A DNA stretch of 64,000 nt from DAIDKA01 sp963708865 (GCA_963708865.1 CAVPUC010000003.1:1-64000); one strand, 5' to 3'. Positions 24,275-33,123 are shown, numbered from the stretch's first letter. Numbers and translations are program-made. Notes: generated by a model from the sequence alone, not told the origin.

Positions 24275-24459
24275 ATATAAATCCTATCAACGAGCGTTGA
24301 AGGGAATTATATAGAATGTCCTTCGAACCAGCAATCCCGCATTGCGCAGATCCGCGTTTGCGCTGCCCTGCCGGCGCGGAGTAGTGGGCGCAGATGGGCG
24401 GTTTGTCGCCGACGCAGCCCGAGTCTAAACTCCCCCTGTCCGACCTCCAGGAGTGCACC

Positions 24460-24771
24460 ATGCGCAAACCCACAGTGACGGCCCTGCAATCAGCATTGAA
24501 GGCCGGGGCGATTCTGATCGCTGCAGTGATGGCAACCGCTGCTGCGGCACAGTCGTCCAGCGCACCGGGTCCCGTCAAGGCCATAGGCCCGAGTCTGACA
24601 AATCCCTTTCTGATATCCCCAGTCCCATGCATCGTTGATCCGAAGATGCCCTTCCGTAGGCAGGAGAGGGCCTGTCCGCCCCCGCCGCCTGCTACCGCAT
24701 GCCTGGCCGGCGCACAGCGCTGCTTCGATGTAGCGAAGCCTGGCACCGTGGTTCCAATCGCTATCCGGTAG
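24460..24771 (+). CDS. Small exported protein
   Basis: 103 residues. The ATG at 24460 follows AGGAG by 7 nt. A clear signal peptide (AGAILIAAVMATAAAAQ) is followed by a short proline- and cysteine-containing chain with six cysteines, consistent with disulfides in the periplasm. No family recognised. It lies on the strand opposite to its phage neighbours and may be cargo. Confidence 0.6.
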   Translation: MRKPTVTALQSALKAGAILIAAVMATAAAAQSSSAPGPVKAIGPSLTNPFLISPVPCIVDPKMPFRRQERACPPPPPATACLAGAQRCFDVAKPGTVVPIAIR

Positions 24772-25290
24772 TGCCCGCCTTCGGCGCTCATGACCGCCGC
24801 CGTGCGTTCCACAGGGCTCGGAGCCAATACAGTAGGTTGTAGGCCGCTGCGATGCTGGTCATGTCAAACCTTGGTGTCCACGGTTCCTGCGTCTCTTTCT
24901 CTAAAAGTGATCCGGATCGGAGGGGATCCGAAGCCCATCAGCCTTCGGTTCGCGGGCAAGGCGCCCCCGTCCCGCCGACGTGCAGCGGTTCGTGGGACGC
25001 CCACCATCAGCCTTTCGGACGGCGGTGCGTTGTGACCAGACTATGCGTTGGCACTTTCGTGCCTCTCCCTCGGCCCCCTCTAGTCACTACCACCCAGGGT
25101 TGCGGCTGCCGTCACCTTCGTTCCGCTTGTTCGGTCGTGAGCCTTCCGCGGTTGTCCCTGCATTGCCCACACTCCACGACCTCCTGAATTTAGGCTCTGG
25201 GCACCTCCGCTGATGCCAGGAGCGCACCATTTGCCATCGCAGGCGAAACCCACATGTGCTTTTTATGGTGCGGGCACGATAAAACTGCCT
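24772..25290. other. Unassigned 0.5-kb stretch in the element
   Basis: Several overlapping frames are open but none looks like a protein I know and none has a good ribosome site. It contains copy 2 of the palindrome near its right end. It may be the remains of an insertion or of a gene. Confidence 0.4.
25263..25282. promoter_or_regulatory. 20-bp palindrome, copy 2
   Basis: TTATGGTGC GG GCACGATAA, one mismatch from a perfect inverted repeat, 9 bp downstream of the Toprim gene stop codon. The 15-bp core GTGCGGGCACGATAA is identical to copy 1. Confidence 0.55.
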
Positions 25291-26190
25291 TCATGCTTTG
25301 CCCTGTTTCGCTACGCTGCGTTCAAAGGCTTTAGCCATGGCCCACAATCCCTGCCGCTCACTTTTCTCCGCGACCTTTGCCACGGCTAGTGCGTTCGGGG
25401 GCAGTAGCGCCTCTACGTGCGTCCGTAGGAGTTTGCGCATGGTCGCTGCCGGCATTGCCTCCGCCTCCACAGTGGCGGCGACGTGCAGTGCTCGGCGATC
25501 GGTTTCCTTGCGGGGTTTGCTCGGTAGGTCGTACTGCTCTATTTGCTCAGGGGTGATGCCCAGGCGCGTGAAATTCAGCTGCAGCTCGGCGCGCAGGTGT
25601 TGGCGCAACTCGCGCTCGAGAGAGACATCGATAATGACGCCGGCGGGATCGTAGTCGCCGATGTAGAAGATATTCACCGGCTTGTCCTTAACCGCCGCGT
25701 TGATCTCTTCGGCGGACTGGAAAGCCAGGGTGATGGAGCTGAAGCCGCCAGCCGGATACAAGCTCACCGCTAAGTCCTGGCAGGTGCGCTGGATGACCCC
25801 CGCGAGTGAGCGCGACTCGCACCAGACCTCGCAGTAGGATTCAGCCTCCCGCCACATGTCGGCGCGGTAGTTGCCGGCCATGGTGCGCACGAACTCCGCG
25901 GCGTTGGTGTAGGTGTTGGTGTGGTACCCGCGCCTGGTGGCATCGCTGATCCAGCCATAGGGCAGCCGGCCCGAGCGTCGAAGCTTCACGCACCGGTCCT
26001 GCACATGCCTGTACCCGCGGTCTGACTTCTCCACCGGCTCTGGCAAACGCGGATCGGTCATCCGGTAGAAGACGTGCCGGACGGACTGCGGCTGGTCGAC
26101 CTCCAGCACCTCAATGATTTGATCATCCAGCTGCTCGACACGCTCCTTCGTGCGGCGGTCCCGTTTTATCGTGCTGGCCCGATAAGTCAT
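25291..26190 (-). CDS. Toprim-domain protein, TopoVI-A/Spo11-like
   Basis: 299 residues. An N-terminal segment with RHVFYRMTD resembles the winged-helix tyrosine region of topoisomerase VI A proteins, though I cannot assign a catalytic tyrosine. It is followed by a Toprim fold: a Glu in WCESRSLAGVI and the acidic motif FYIGDYDPAGVII (about residues 176-188), which coordinate magnesium in this class. Proteins of this kind are common in phages and integrative elements, where they may nick or process DNA; the exact activity is unknown. Its start codon overlaps copy 3 of the palindrome, suggesting repression at that site. Confidence 0.75.
   Translation of the reverse strand: MTYRASTIKRDRRTKERVEQLDDQIIEVLEVDQPQSVRHVFYRMTDPRLPEPVEKSDRGYRHVQDRCVKLRRSGRLPYGWISDATRRGYHTNTYTNAAEFVRTMAGNYRADMWREAESYCEVWCESRSLAGVIQRTCQDLAVSLYPAGGFSSITLAFQSAEEINAAVKDKPVNIFYIGDYDPAGVIIDVSLERELRQHLRAELQLNFTRLGITPEQIEQYDLPSKPRKETDRRALHVAATVEAEAMPAATMRKLLRTHVEALLPPNALAVAKVAEKSERQGLWAMAKAFERSVAKQGKA
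26166..26185. promoter_or_regulatory. 20-bp palindrome, copy 3 (probable operator)
   Basis: TTATCGTGC TG GCCCGATAA, one mismatch from symmetry, covering codons 2-8 of the Toprim gene. The position over a start region is what would be expected of an operator. Confidence 0.55.
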
Positions 26191-26445
26191 GAGCCGGCTC
26201 GATCAAGCGATCCGCCGCTCCTGTGGCTCATGGAGCGCACTGCCTCGCCAGTGCAGCGCTGGCAGTGCGTTGTAAGAGCGCGCCCCGGGGTGAACGCTAC
26301 AAGGCAGCGAAAACAGCGGAACCGTGTTGGTCGGGATTGATCGTTATGGGTCGGTTGGAATACTATGCTCACGACGTTGATGACTCCGCGCAGCTGGGCC
26401 GGCCAGCTCTTCGCTGCGCACTGAAGATGGTGCTCCCCAGAAAAC

Positions 26446-26478
26446 GGCCGCAACTACATTGGTTGCGGCCTTTTTTTT
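26446..26478 (+). terminator. Rho-independent terminator
   Basis: GGCCGCAAC (26446-26454) pairs with GTTGCGGCC (26462-26470), followed by eight T. On the minus strand the stem is followed by GTTTTC, so it may also stop the small gene at 26502 weakly. The region 26191-26445 has no convincing gene. Confidence 0.8.
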
Positions 26479-26501
26479 GGCCTTCGATTCACTCGACGAA
26501 T

Positions 26502-26678
26502 TCATATTGTTTCTGGCTCCGGCGCCTCGCGCCAAAGCTCCTCGGCAATCGCGGCGTCGAGCTTGCCCGCCAGGTGCTGCTGCGCGATCGCTTCGCGAAG
26601 CGCCTCTGCAAACTGACGCCGGACTTGATTTGGCGTTAGCCCGTCCGGTTCAATTTCAATGACGAGCCGGAGTTGCAA
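26502..26678 (-). CDS. Small protein, 58 residues
   Basis: Begins TTG three nt after the AlpA-like stop codon and reads MQLRLVIEIEPDGLTPNQVR, then a regular amphipathic helix ending EELWREAPEPETI. Codon use and the coupled position support a real gene. No family recognised; it could be a partner of the regulator upstream. Confidence 0.5.
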   Translation of the reverse strand: MQLRLVIEIEPDGLTPNQVRRQFAEALREAIAQQHLAGKLDAAIAEELWREAPEPETI

Positions 26679-26680
26679 AA

Positions 26681-26935
26681 TCAGGCCGCCTTCTGCGCGC
26701 CGCGCTCCATCGCCTCCAGCGTTGCGGGACGCCAGCCCACCGCCTTACCGGCGACGAAGACATCACGCGCGGGCAGCTTGTTTTCTCGCTCCCAGCGCCA
26801 GCGCGTCACCGCAGAGATGCCGTAACGTGCGAGTATTCCAGATGGCCAGACCACGGCAGTGCCGGCCAGCGGCGCGGGACGCTTTCGGCGATCGACGGTT
26901 TTGCGTTTCGCCTTGGGAGTCGCTCGGGCACGCAT
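26681..26935 (-). CDS. AlpA-like excisionase/transcriptional regulator
   Basis: 84 residues. Start at 26935 because AGGAG lies 6 nt before that ATG; earlier starts have none. A MerR-type helix-turn-helix is visible in GILARYGISAVTRWRWERENKLPARDV, preceded by a very basic arm. AlpA-like proteins in integrative elements activate or assist excision with the tyrosine integrase. A candidate for the protein that binds the palindromes in the element, but this is a guess. Confidence 0.75.
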   Translation of the reverse strand: MRARATPKAKRKTVDRRKRPAPLAGTAVVWPSGILARYGISAVTRWRWERENKLPARDVFVAGKAVGWRPATLEAMERGAQKAA

Positions 26936-27034
26936 CGCATTCTCCTGCCAAGCCATGTAACGGCGTGCGAACAGGATAGAAAGCTCCACCGCAAAATGCA
27001 GTAACGGCTTTTTGCTAAGAAAGGCCCGAAAGTG

Positions 27035-28035
27035 TTACGCGATCTTGAGCGGTTTCGCCGCAGATTTGCGCAGCCGGTTGCGCACCATCTTGATTGAGTC
27101 GGTGCGATTTCTTTTCCGAAGGCCACTGAGACGATTGTTGCTACCGTCGAATCCATAGGTGAGCTGAGCAAGCGGAGAAATTGATAGGACAGCGTGCACG
27201 CGGCGGCGTAGGCGATGCGCGCGGGCAAATTGCCGGGAGGAAGGTAGGGCGGGTTTCGCGCGGCCACGGCAGCAATTCGCTGTACTTCCAACAGTGTCTT
27301 GTTGATGCTCGGCGCGCTCCTGAGCAGACTGTCGCGAACAATCGGAGCCAGCAGGGATACTTCCGTATCCCATTCGCGCTCTTCGGCTTCCTCTTGTGCT
27401 GCGCTCAGCGTCTCATCTGATTCAAGGTCGCTCGGGGCCTGATGCGTGTAGAAGCTATTGATGACGGAGTAGAACTCACCGGCAACCGTGCGCACATCAC
27501 TTCCCGATAGGAGATTGGCGTATGTGTTTACGCTATTCTGAGTGCGGGTCCCTTCCTCGGTATCGCCGCACTCAAGCAAATGCGCCAGCCTACCTGCGGT
27601 CTTTCCAACTTCCGCGTAATGCTTTTTCCATGCGGCTTTAGATGTTGCTGGATTTGGCGCCTTTTTTAGTTCGGCAGATATTTTGGCAACAGTCGAAGCA
27701 ATGAGGCAGCACACGATTAATGACTTTTGGCTGCCGCGCAAGAAGGGATAACGCCCAGTTCCCCGACGCACAGCCGCCTCGCGTGCGCCGATCTTTTTCC
27801 AGACTAATTTCATTCGTGGGTCGGTCGCCATTAGGCTCAGAATCCGTTGGGCCTCGGGCTTGGTACCGATACCGAACATATATTCCGCAGGCTCAAAGGC
27901 AAGGCCACCAATGTCTTCCTGGCGCTCCCAATCGGCTTCCGACATACGGACGATTCCGTCATGCGCGATGCGCAGTTCGCTCGGAGCCCACGCGGGCCAG
28001 GAGGCGGTTGCCTGTTTGCGTGAGGGCCGCCTCAT
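27035..28035 (-). CDS. Hypothetical protein, probably frameshifted
   Basis: The first 300 residues (MRRPSRKQATASWPAW onward) are rich in helices with a mid-region SVNTYANLLSGSDVR; no family recognised. Near 27160 the original frame turns into low-quality sequence that would run on into the AlpA-like gene. The -1 frame continues with a plausible C-terminus (LTYGFDGSNNRLSGLRKRNR to KPLKIA) and stops at 27035. A one-base change there would give a 330-residue protein. The start ATG overlaps the integrase stop by 4 bp. Confidence 0.5.
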
Positions 28036-29282
28036 TTGTCGGCACTAGCCAATTGATCGAGATAGTCTCCCCACTTCTCTAGCGCCGCGCGCTTTTCCTC
28101 GAGGTATGCATGCGTGTCATACGTGCCGGCGATCTTTTCCTGGGCATGGTTCAGGACCCGCTCCGCGACGTGCGGCTCGATCTTTAAGCGCGCGAGGCCT
28201 GTTCGGCACGTACGCCGCAGGTCATGCAGTGTGAAGGGCGCGATCTTTTTCGCTTTGAAACGCTGTAGGCACTTCGCGAGACTGCGGGTCAGCAATTTCG
28301 GGTCTACTGGACCATCGCCGCGATCGGCAGGCAGGACCCACGCGGAGCGCCCCGCCGCGCGCTTTAGCGCCTGAAACTCCAGCAGCGCGAAGTCGGACAA
28401 AGGGACAACGTGCCCGCGGCCGGTCTTCGCGTTCTCGTCGGGGATCGTCCAAGTCGCCGCCTTGAGGTCGACATGCTGCCATCGAGCCAGCGCCAGCTCG
28501 CCGCGCCGTTGGCCGGTGAGCAACAGAATCTGTATGACGTGTGCGAGTCGCCTGAAGCGGGTGCAGGCGACCGGATCAGCCAGGAAGGCCTTGAGCTCTT
28601 CGTCGCTGAGTGCACGCTCCCGCGCCTTCTCTTTTCCGCCGGGGCGCATCAGCAGCTTCACCGGACTGTCCTCGACAATCTGGCGATGGATGCCGAACTT
28701 GAACAACTGGCCGAGGAGGGCAGCCGTGCGATTGGCCTGGACAGGGGAGCCGCGCGCCACGATGCCGTCCAATAGCTCAATGACCTCGCGTGGCTTGATC
28801 CTGCGAGCGTCGCGATTGTTCCACGCGGTTAGCACGTCCTTGTCGAGGATTGCCTTAGCGTATTCGGGACGCTTGCGAGTCGGCCGGATGTACCGCGCCA
28901 TGAACTCGGCGACCAGGTACTCGATACTGTGGTGATCGTCCGGGCGGAGAAGCCCTGTGGTGGCCGTGGCCTCGCGCCTGCTGGGCCCGGTGCGGCGCGG
29001 ATCGATGCCATCGTCTATGGCGCGGCGCAATTCCAGTGCGCGCTCCCTGGCATCGCTGAGCGACATGGAAGGGACGTGACCGATGGTCTGCCGGACCCAC
29101 TGCCCGCGCCAGCGGTAACGGAACAGCCAAGTCCGCGACTTCGCACGGACGCGCAGCTGCAGGCCCTGGACGGCTGGATCCGTGTGGTCACCTGGGCGTA
29201 GTGTGGCCAACTGCGTGGCGACCAGTCGCGACCGACCTTGCCGAGCAGGAGCGGGGGTCCGAATTGTGGATTCTGTGGCCAA
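28032..29282 (-). CDS. int: Tyrosine integrase of the element
   Basis: 416 residues of the P4/prophage integrase family. An N-terminal arm-binding domain of DUF4102 type (VQGLQLRVRAKSRTWLFRYR) and an SAM-like core-binding domain precede the catalytic domain. This has Arg in LLTGQRRGELALARW, His-x-x-Arg in TLHDLRRTCRTG, His in RVLNHAQ and the nucleophile Tyr in TYDTHAYLEEKRAALE. The start appears to be TTG at 29282, without a clear ribosome site, and lies within an arm-type repeat, so autorepression is likely. It recombines the tRNA-Pro 3' end. Confidence 0.95.
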   Translation of the reverse strand: MATESTIRTPAPARQGRSRLVATQLATLRPGDHTDPAVQGLQLRVRAKSRTWLFRYRWRGQWVRQTIGHVPSMSLSDARERALELRRAIDDGIDPRRTGPSRREATATTGLLRPDDHHSIEYLVAEFMARYIRPTRKRPEYAKAILDKDVLTAWNNRDARRIKPREVIELLDGIVARGSPVQANRTAALLGQLFKFGIHRQIVEDSPVKLLMRPGGKEKARERALSDEELKAFLADPVACTRFRRLAHVIQILLLTGQRRGELALARWQHVDLKAATWTIPDENAKTGRGHVVPLSDFALLEFQALKRAAGRSAWVLPADRGDGPVDPKLLTRSLAKCLQRFKAKKIAPFTLHDLRRTCRTGLARLKIEPHVAERVLNHAQEKIAGTYDTHAYLEEKRAALEKWGDYLDQLASADK

Positions 29283-29293
29283 CCTGTGGCCAA
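29202..29293 (+). repeat. Arm-type integrase sites, right end
   Basis: TGTGGCCAA at 29202-29210, 29274-29282 and 29285-29293, matching two copies near attL (17659, 17671). The last two have an 11-bp period and overlap the integrase start. Confidence 0.65.
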
Positions 29294-29412
29294 TCTACCT
29301 GAAATTGCATGAAATGTCGTGATGGAGCGGGAGGACGGCAAGACACTATGAATCGCGGCATTTGCACCTTCTTTCCATTTCATGTAGTTTCACATCATTG
29401 CGGCTATAAACC

Positions 29413-29459
29413 GCATGGGGTGCAAGGGGTCCCGAGTTCAAATCTCGGCGTTCCGACCA
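29413..29459 (+). repeat. attR, 47-bp direct repeat
   Basis: Exact copy of the tRNA-Pro 3' half without the 5' half, so not a gene. Marks the right junction of the element. Confidence 0.95.
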
Positions 29460-29511
29460 ATCACTTACGCGCATCCCTCGACACCTCTGTGGCCCCTGTG
29501 GACACTTTGCG

Positions 29512-29706
29512 ATGAATCCGAAGGCGCCGATCTCCTCCGAGTGTCCAAAGTGCCATCAAGAGCGCGCCGTGACCTATGCACGCGAGGAGCTGATCGAGCT
29601 GCTGAGGGAGGGAGCGGAGATCGAAGCCCGGTGCACCAGCTGTGATGAAAGCTGGGCGGTTTCCACCGACGAGCGAGCCGACATCGCGCGCGCACTGGAA
29701 CGATAG
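29512..29706 (+). CDS. Small zinc-ribbon protein
   Basis: 64 residues with CPKC and CTSC pairs separated by a helix (YAREELIELLREGAE) and a closing WAVSTDERADIARAL. Paralogue of the gene at 2297-2641. It is the first chromosomal gene after attR, so before integration it lay directly behind tRNA-Pro, just as the other copy lies behind tRNA-Asn. Likely a cytoplasmic zinc protein; function unknown. Confidence 0.75.
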   Translation: MNPKAPISSECPKCHQERAVTYAREELIELLREGAEIEARCTSCDESWAVSTDERADIARALER

Positions 29707-29743
29707 CGCCCCTATTCCACCCAGATGACCGGAGTACCGGACC

Positions 29744-30097
29744 ATGAAAACCATGATGGCGACAGCTGCGGCGGTAGCCCTGGCCGCGTTCACGTTGATG
29801 CGCGCCGTTGGCGCCGATGCGCCGAACCGTCCGCCCGGCGTCAGCGCGGCTGAATGGGTTGCGATCAGTGACACCATGGGTGTCGTGCTGATCGAGCAGC
29901 AGCTGGGCGCCTCAGATGCGCCCGTTGCGGGCGTTCAGCGCGAAGGGGCGGCAGCAGGGCGGCCCGTCGGCAACGGTGCCGGCGGCGGCGCGGCGCTGAT
30001 ATCGCCCATCTCCGGATATCTTATGGTGAAGCGGGGCCTGCTGTGGCAGCGACTCATCGTGGTCGAGCCGGTCAAGGGCCCCGGCGCTGCGGGATAG
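29744..30097 (+). CDS. Exported hypothetical protein
   Basis: 117 residues with a signal peptide (AAAVALAAFTLMRAVGA) and a glycine-rich middle. The end ISPISGYLMVKRGLLWQRL suggests one beta hairpin. No family recognised. It follows the zinc-ribbon gene by 37 bp. Confidence 0.65.
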   Translation: MKTMMATAAAVALAAFTLMRAVGADAPNRPPGVSAAEWVAISDTMGVVLIEQQLGASDAPVAGVQREGAAAGRPVGNGAGGGAALISPISGYLMVKRGLLWQRLIVVEPVKGPGAAG

Positions 30098-30243
30098 CCG
30101 TGCCCACGGCGCCGCTGCCGCTTGGACCGCGCCGTTTAGTCACATGAATTTAGTCATAACCCGCTGACTCCGGGTGGAGACAGCTTGCACTGCGTTGGCG
30201 TCGCGCCGATAGTGCAGCACCTTTGGCGAAATTCGTGACGGCC

Positions 30244-30540
30244 ATGATCAAACCGACTCTGTTCGAAGGCTGCTCAGTCTTGATTGCGCTGGTGCTGGTC
30301 GTGGCGGACTGCCGACATCTCACGGCGAACGCTCCGGAGCCGATGGCATCCGTCAGCAGCGAGACCGCGGATGTCCGGCACATGCTGCTGATCGATCTGC
30401 AAAGCAGAAACGCGGCGCCCGGAACAGTCGGTGCCACCGGCAATGACCTGGAGAGGCAGCTCAGCGGTTTGTCCGCGCTGTTTTCCGGCGGTATTGCCCA
30501 GCTCAACGCCAGTCTTGAGTCAAGAACCCAGATCGACTGA
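30244..30540 (+). CDS. Hypothetical protein, N-terminal anchor
   Basis: 98 residues. A hydrophobic segment (FEGCSVLIALVLVVADC) with a cysteine at its end could be a lipoprotein signal or membrane anchor. The rest is polar and helical. No family recognised; the ATG at 30244 is taken over an upstream TTG. Confidence 0.5.
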   Translation: MIKPTLFEGCSVLIALVLVVADCRHLTANAPEPMASVSSETADVRHMLLIDLQSRNAAPGTVGATGNDLERQLSGLSALFSGGIAQLNASLESRTQID

Positions 30541-30697
30541 GTCCCGCATCGCCCGGACGCTGCGCTAAGGCGTCCTTCTCACACGCTCCAACAAAGGTCA
30601 GTGGTTCCTCACAGACGGAGCATCCTTACGCCCCTGACGGATCCCGAAAGGCGCGCGGAAAATTTGACGCCTCCATTGGTCAGTCGAGGTGGTCAAC

Positions 30698-31258
30698 ATG
30701 CCACAGCCCAGCTTGAAGGGAATGCGCGTCGCGATTCTCGCGACAGATGGATTTGAGCAGTCCGAGCTGCTCGAGCCGCGAAAAGCGCTGGATGCAGCCG
30801 GTGCGGACACCGAAGTGATATCCCCGAACAACGGCGCCATCCGTGGCTGGAAACACAAGGAGTGGGGCGAGAGCGTGCCGGTGGATCGAGCGGTGGGCAT
30901 CGCGAACCCGAAGGAGTACGACGCGCTGGTGCTGCCCGGCGGCGTCATGAACCCCGACGCCTTGCGCATGCAACCCCAGGCGGTGAGTTTCGTGCGCGCG
31001 TTTTTTGAAGCCTGCAAGCCGGTGGCGGCGATTTGTCACGGCCCCTGGACCATCGTTGAGAGCGGCGCCGCCAAGGGGTATCGCATGACCTCGTGGCCAT
31101 CGTTGAAAACCGATATCACCAACGCCGGGGGCAGCTGGGTTGATCAGGAGGTGGTGGTGGACAAAAACCTCGTGACCAGCCGCAAACCCGATGACCTGCC
31201 CGCCTTCAACCGGGAATTGATCGCGCTGTTCGCCGAGCATCAAGCAAAGCGTGATTAA
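30698..31258 (+). CDS. DJ-1/PfpI family protein
   Basis: 186 residues of the class I glutamine amidotransferase-like superfamily (PfpI, YhbO). The nucleophile Cys sits in the elbow AAICHGPW, with the conserved acidic residue in the N-terminal DGFEQSELLEP. Members are described as glyoxalase/deglycase or stress proteins, and hydrolase activity is debated. GAGGTGG 6 nt upstream supports the ATG at 30698. Confidence 0.9.
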   Translation: MPQPSLKGMRVAILATDGFEQSELLEPRKALDAAGADTEVISPNNGAIRGWKHKEWGESVPVDRAVGIANPKEYDALVLPGGVMNPDALRMQPQAVSFVRAFFEACKPVAAICHGPWTIVESGAAKGYRMTSWPSLKTDITNAGGSWVDQEVVVDKNLVTSRKPDDLPAFNRELIALFAEHQAKRD

Positions 31259-31393
31259 AGTGGAATAACCGCGCCTTTTGCGGCCTCTGCACGGGCCTGT
31301 GCCGGCCGGAGCGCCCAAAAGTGCCAACTGGTGCCGGGCGGCTGCAGGGCGGGGTGCCTATATTGCCCCGAGAGCTTTGCGGAGTTTTCGGCT

Positions 31394-32164
31394 ATGCGCG
31401 ATATCCCTCGGGTCATGCAGCGCCGCCCCCAGGCGGTCGCGGCCCCCTTCACGAATTCGTTGACCCGGCCGTTGCTGGCGGCGCTGGTCATGGGCGCTCT
31501 TTTGAGCCTGTTGCTGCAGCAAGCGTGGGGCGCCGCTGCGTGCCCGGGTGCGCCGGCGGTGGCCACAGCGAGCGCGAAGTGCGCCAAGCCCGCCCACGGC
31601 ACCGCCAAAGCGACGGCCGCGCCCATCGCCGTGTCGGACGCAGCGGACCCGGCGGTGTCATGGAAGACCGTGCTCGAACCGCTGAGCGTCGGCGGCTGGT
31701 CATACATCTCGGATGGCCCGAGTGAAAATCCGAGCGCGATCTATGCCTCCACCCACAACCTCTTGCACAACGGCAACGTGGTCACGGCCTGGATGCGCTG
31801 GGAGTTCTCGCGCCCGCAGGCGGAAGTTTACCCGCTGCATTACCTGAGCGCCGTGACGCGCGAAGAGCTGGATTGCGATGCCCGCTCCTACCGGCGCGCC
31901 GCAGTCATCTACTACACGCGCAACAACCTCCAGGACAAGGGGCCGTCATTCACGGAGCTCGACGATGACACCACCTGGAAGCTGGCCATTCCCGGCTCCG
32001 CCCCCGATGCGATGTTGAATTGGGCGTGCGCGCTGCCGACAGCGCACGCGACGGTCACCTCCGGCAAGGCGGCCGCGGCCGGCAAAGTGGCCAAGGCGCC
32101 GGTGGTCGCCTCCTCAGCGCCCGCCCCAGCCCCGGTCGGTACCGATCTGCATACGTCGCGCTAG
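31394..32164 (+). CDS. Exported surface-adhesin E-like protein
   Basis: 256 residues with a signal/anchor (LLAALVMGALLSLLLQQAWG). The central region WSYISDGPSENPSAIYAST, VVTAWMRWEFSRP and the conserved CDARSYRRAAVIYY follow the pattern of surface-adhesin protein E-like domains. The C-terminal third is Ala/Pro-rich and probably disordered. The role is unknown; assignment rests on pattern only. Confidence 0.55.
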   Translation: MRDIPRVMQRRPQAVAAPFTNSLTRPLLAALVMGALLSLLLQQAWGAAACPGAPAVATASAKCAKPAHGTAKATAAPIAVSDAADPAVSWKTVLEPLSVGGWSYISDGPSENPSAIYASTHNLLHNGNVVTAWMRWEFSRPQAEVYPLHYLSAVTREELDCDARSYRRAAVIYYTRNNLQDKGPSFTELDDDTTWKLAIPGSAPDAMLNWACALPTAHATVTSGKAAAAGKVAKAPVVASSAPAPAPVGTDLHTSR

Positions 32165-32184
32165 CCGATCCGGCGCCACGGCGG

Positions 32185-33123
32185 CTACGGCAGCGGTACG
32201 GCGTAGGCTTTGAACGGACCGGGGTCCTTGCCCTTCAACGCGGGGTTGATCAGGTAGAGGATCTTGCCCTCCAGCGCATACACCGTATTCCCCACCAGCG
32301 TCACCGCGGGCGGTGACTGCAGTCCCTCGCGAAGTACCTGGATGTCGGCACGAATCCCACTGATCGTGACCAGGTCGATGCGGCCGGCATTGCCCTCGGC
32401 GAGCAAAAAGCGGTTGCCGCCGATGAATCGGAACCCATCGGGGCCCGCAACCGGTTGCGACACCAGCATCTGGGTGATCGGGCCGGCCGTCCCGTCAGCA
32501 TGGATGTCGATGATCAGCAATTGATTGCGGCTGACATTGTTCAGGTACAGCACACCGTTGCCGCCGAACACCAGGCCGTCAATACCCTTCAGGCGTGCAT
32601 CCTCGGCGAAGACGGTCAGCGACTTGGCGCCCTTCGCCAGACGCAGGATGCGCCCGTTGGGGGTGTCCGAGGCATAGACATCCCCGTTGGGCGCCACCGA
32701 GATGTCATTGCAGACCGATGCCGGCGCCGGAAAGGGGTAGTTGCCGCGCTGCCGAGCGCTCTTCAGATCAAATGCCATCAACGAGGCGGTACCCGTCACG
32801 GGCGGAGTGCGCAACGCGCCGGGCGAGGAGCATAGCCACAGCGTATGAGTGGGCGCATCCACCAGTACCCCCAGCAGGGTCAGGATGCCATTGCGTGCGG
32901 TCGGTTTGATCCACGCCGTCGCCTTGTCCGCCCCAGGCTTGGCGCGGAACACGATGCCCTTCATGCTGCCGATGTACACGGTGCCATCCGGCGAGGAACT
33001 CATGCTTTCCGGATAAAGGTTGCTGCCGTCCATGACGATGTCCGGCAGGGGACGCGCAGGCGCAGCGACAGCCGGGATCGCGGCGAGGGCGAGCGCGGGC
33101 AGCAACGCAGCGAAGGCTTTCAT
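32185..33123 (-). CDS. Exported SMP-30/gluconolactonase-like protein
   Basis: 312 residues with a signal peptide (MKAFAALLPALALAAIPAVAA) and a six-bladed propeller pattern of SMP-30/NHL type: repeats such as SPDGTVYIGS, APNGDVYASD and FGGNGVLYLNN. Likely a periplasmic lactonase or ligand-binding propeller. Its ATG overlaps the stop of the carboxylesterase (ATGA), so the two are co-translated and may act on the same ester or lactone. Confidence 0.8.
   Translation of the reverse strand: MKAFAALLPALALAAIPAVAAPARPLPDIVMDGSNLYPESMSSSPDGTVYIGSMKGIVFRAKPGADKATAWIKPTARNGILTLLGVLVDAPTHTLWLCSSPGALRTPPVTGTASLMAFDLKSARQRGNYPFPAPASVCNDISVAPNGDVYASDTPNGRILRLAKGAKSLTVFAEDARLKGIDGLVFGGNGVLYLNNVSRNQLLIIDIHADGTAGPITQMLVSQPVAGPDGFRFIGGNRFLLAEGNAGRIDLVTISGIRADIQVLREGLQSPPAVTLVGNTVYALEGKILYLINPALKGKDPGPFKAYAVPLP

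Larger units (their letters stand above)
17585..29459. mobile_element. Integrated element in tRNA-Pro (cryptic prophage/satellite)
   Basis: Bounded by identical 47-bp copies of the tRNA-Pro 3' end, with a tyrosine integrase next to the right copy. Gene content is phage-like but reduced: integrase, AlpA-like regulator, Toprim protein, serine recombinase, small and large terminase and one tail-like fragment. No portal, head, lysis or tail-assembly genes occur, so it cannot form particles alone. Cargo genes of unknown function lie at the left end on the plus strand. It could be a decayed prophage or a satellite that uses a helper phage. Confidence 0.88.

Noticed and set aside
23277..24827. 516-residue minus-strand open frame
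   Set aside because: It overlaps the serine recombinase in another frame and only its last 82 codons (from 23525) look like a gene.
29413..29459. Second tRNA-Pro gene
   Set aside because: Only the 3' 47 bp is present, without D-arm and 5' acceptor strand; it is attR.
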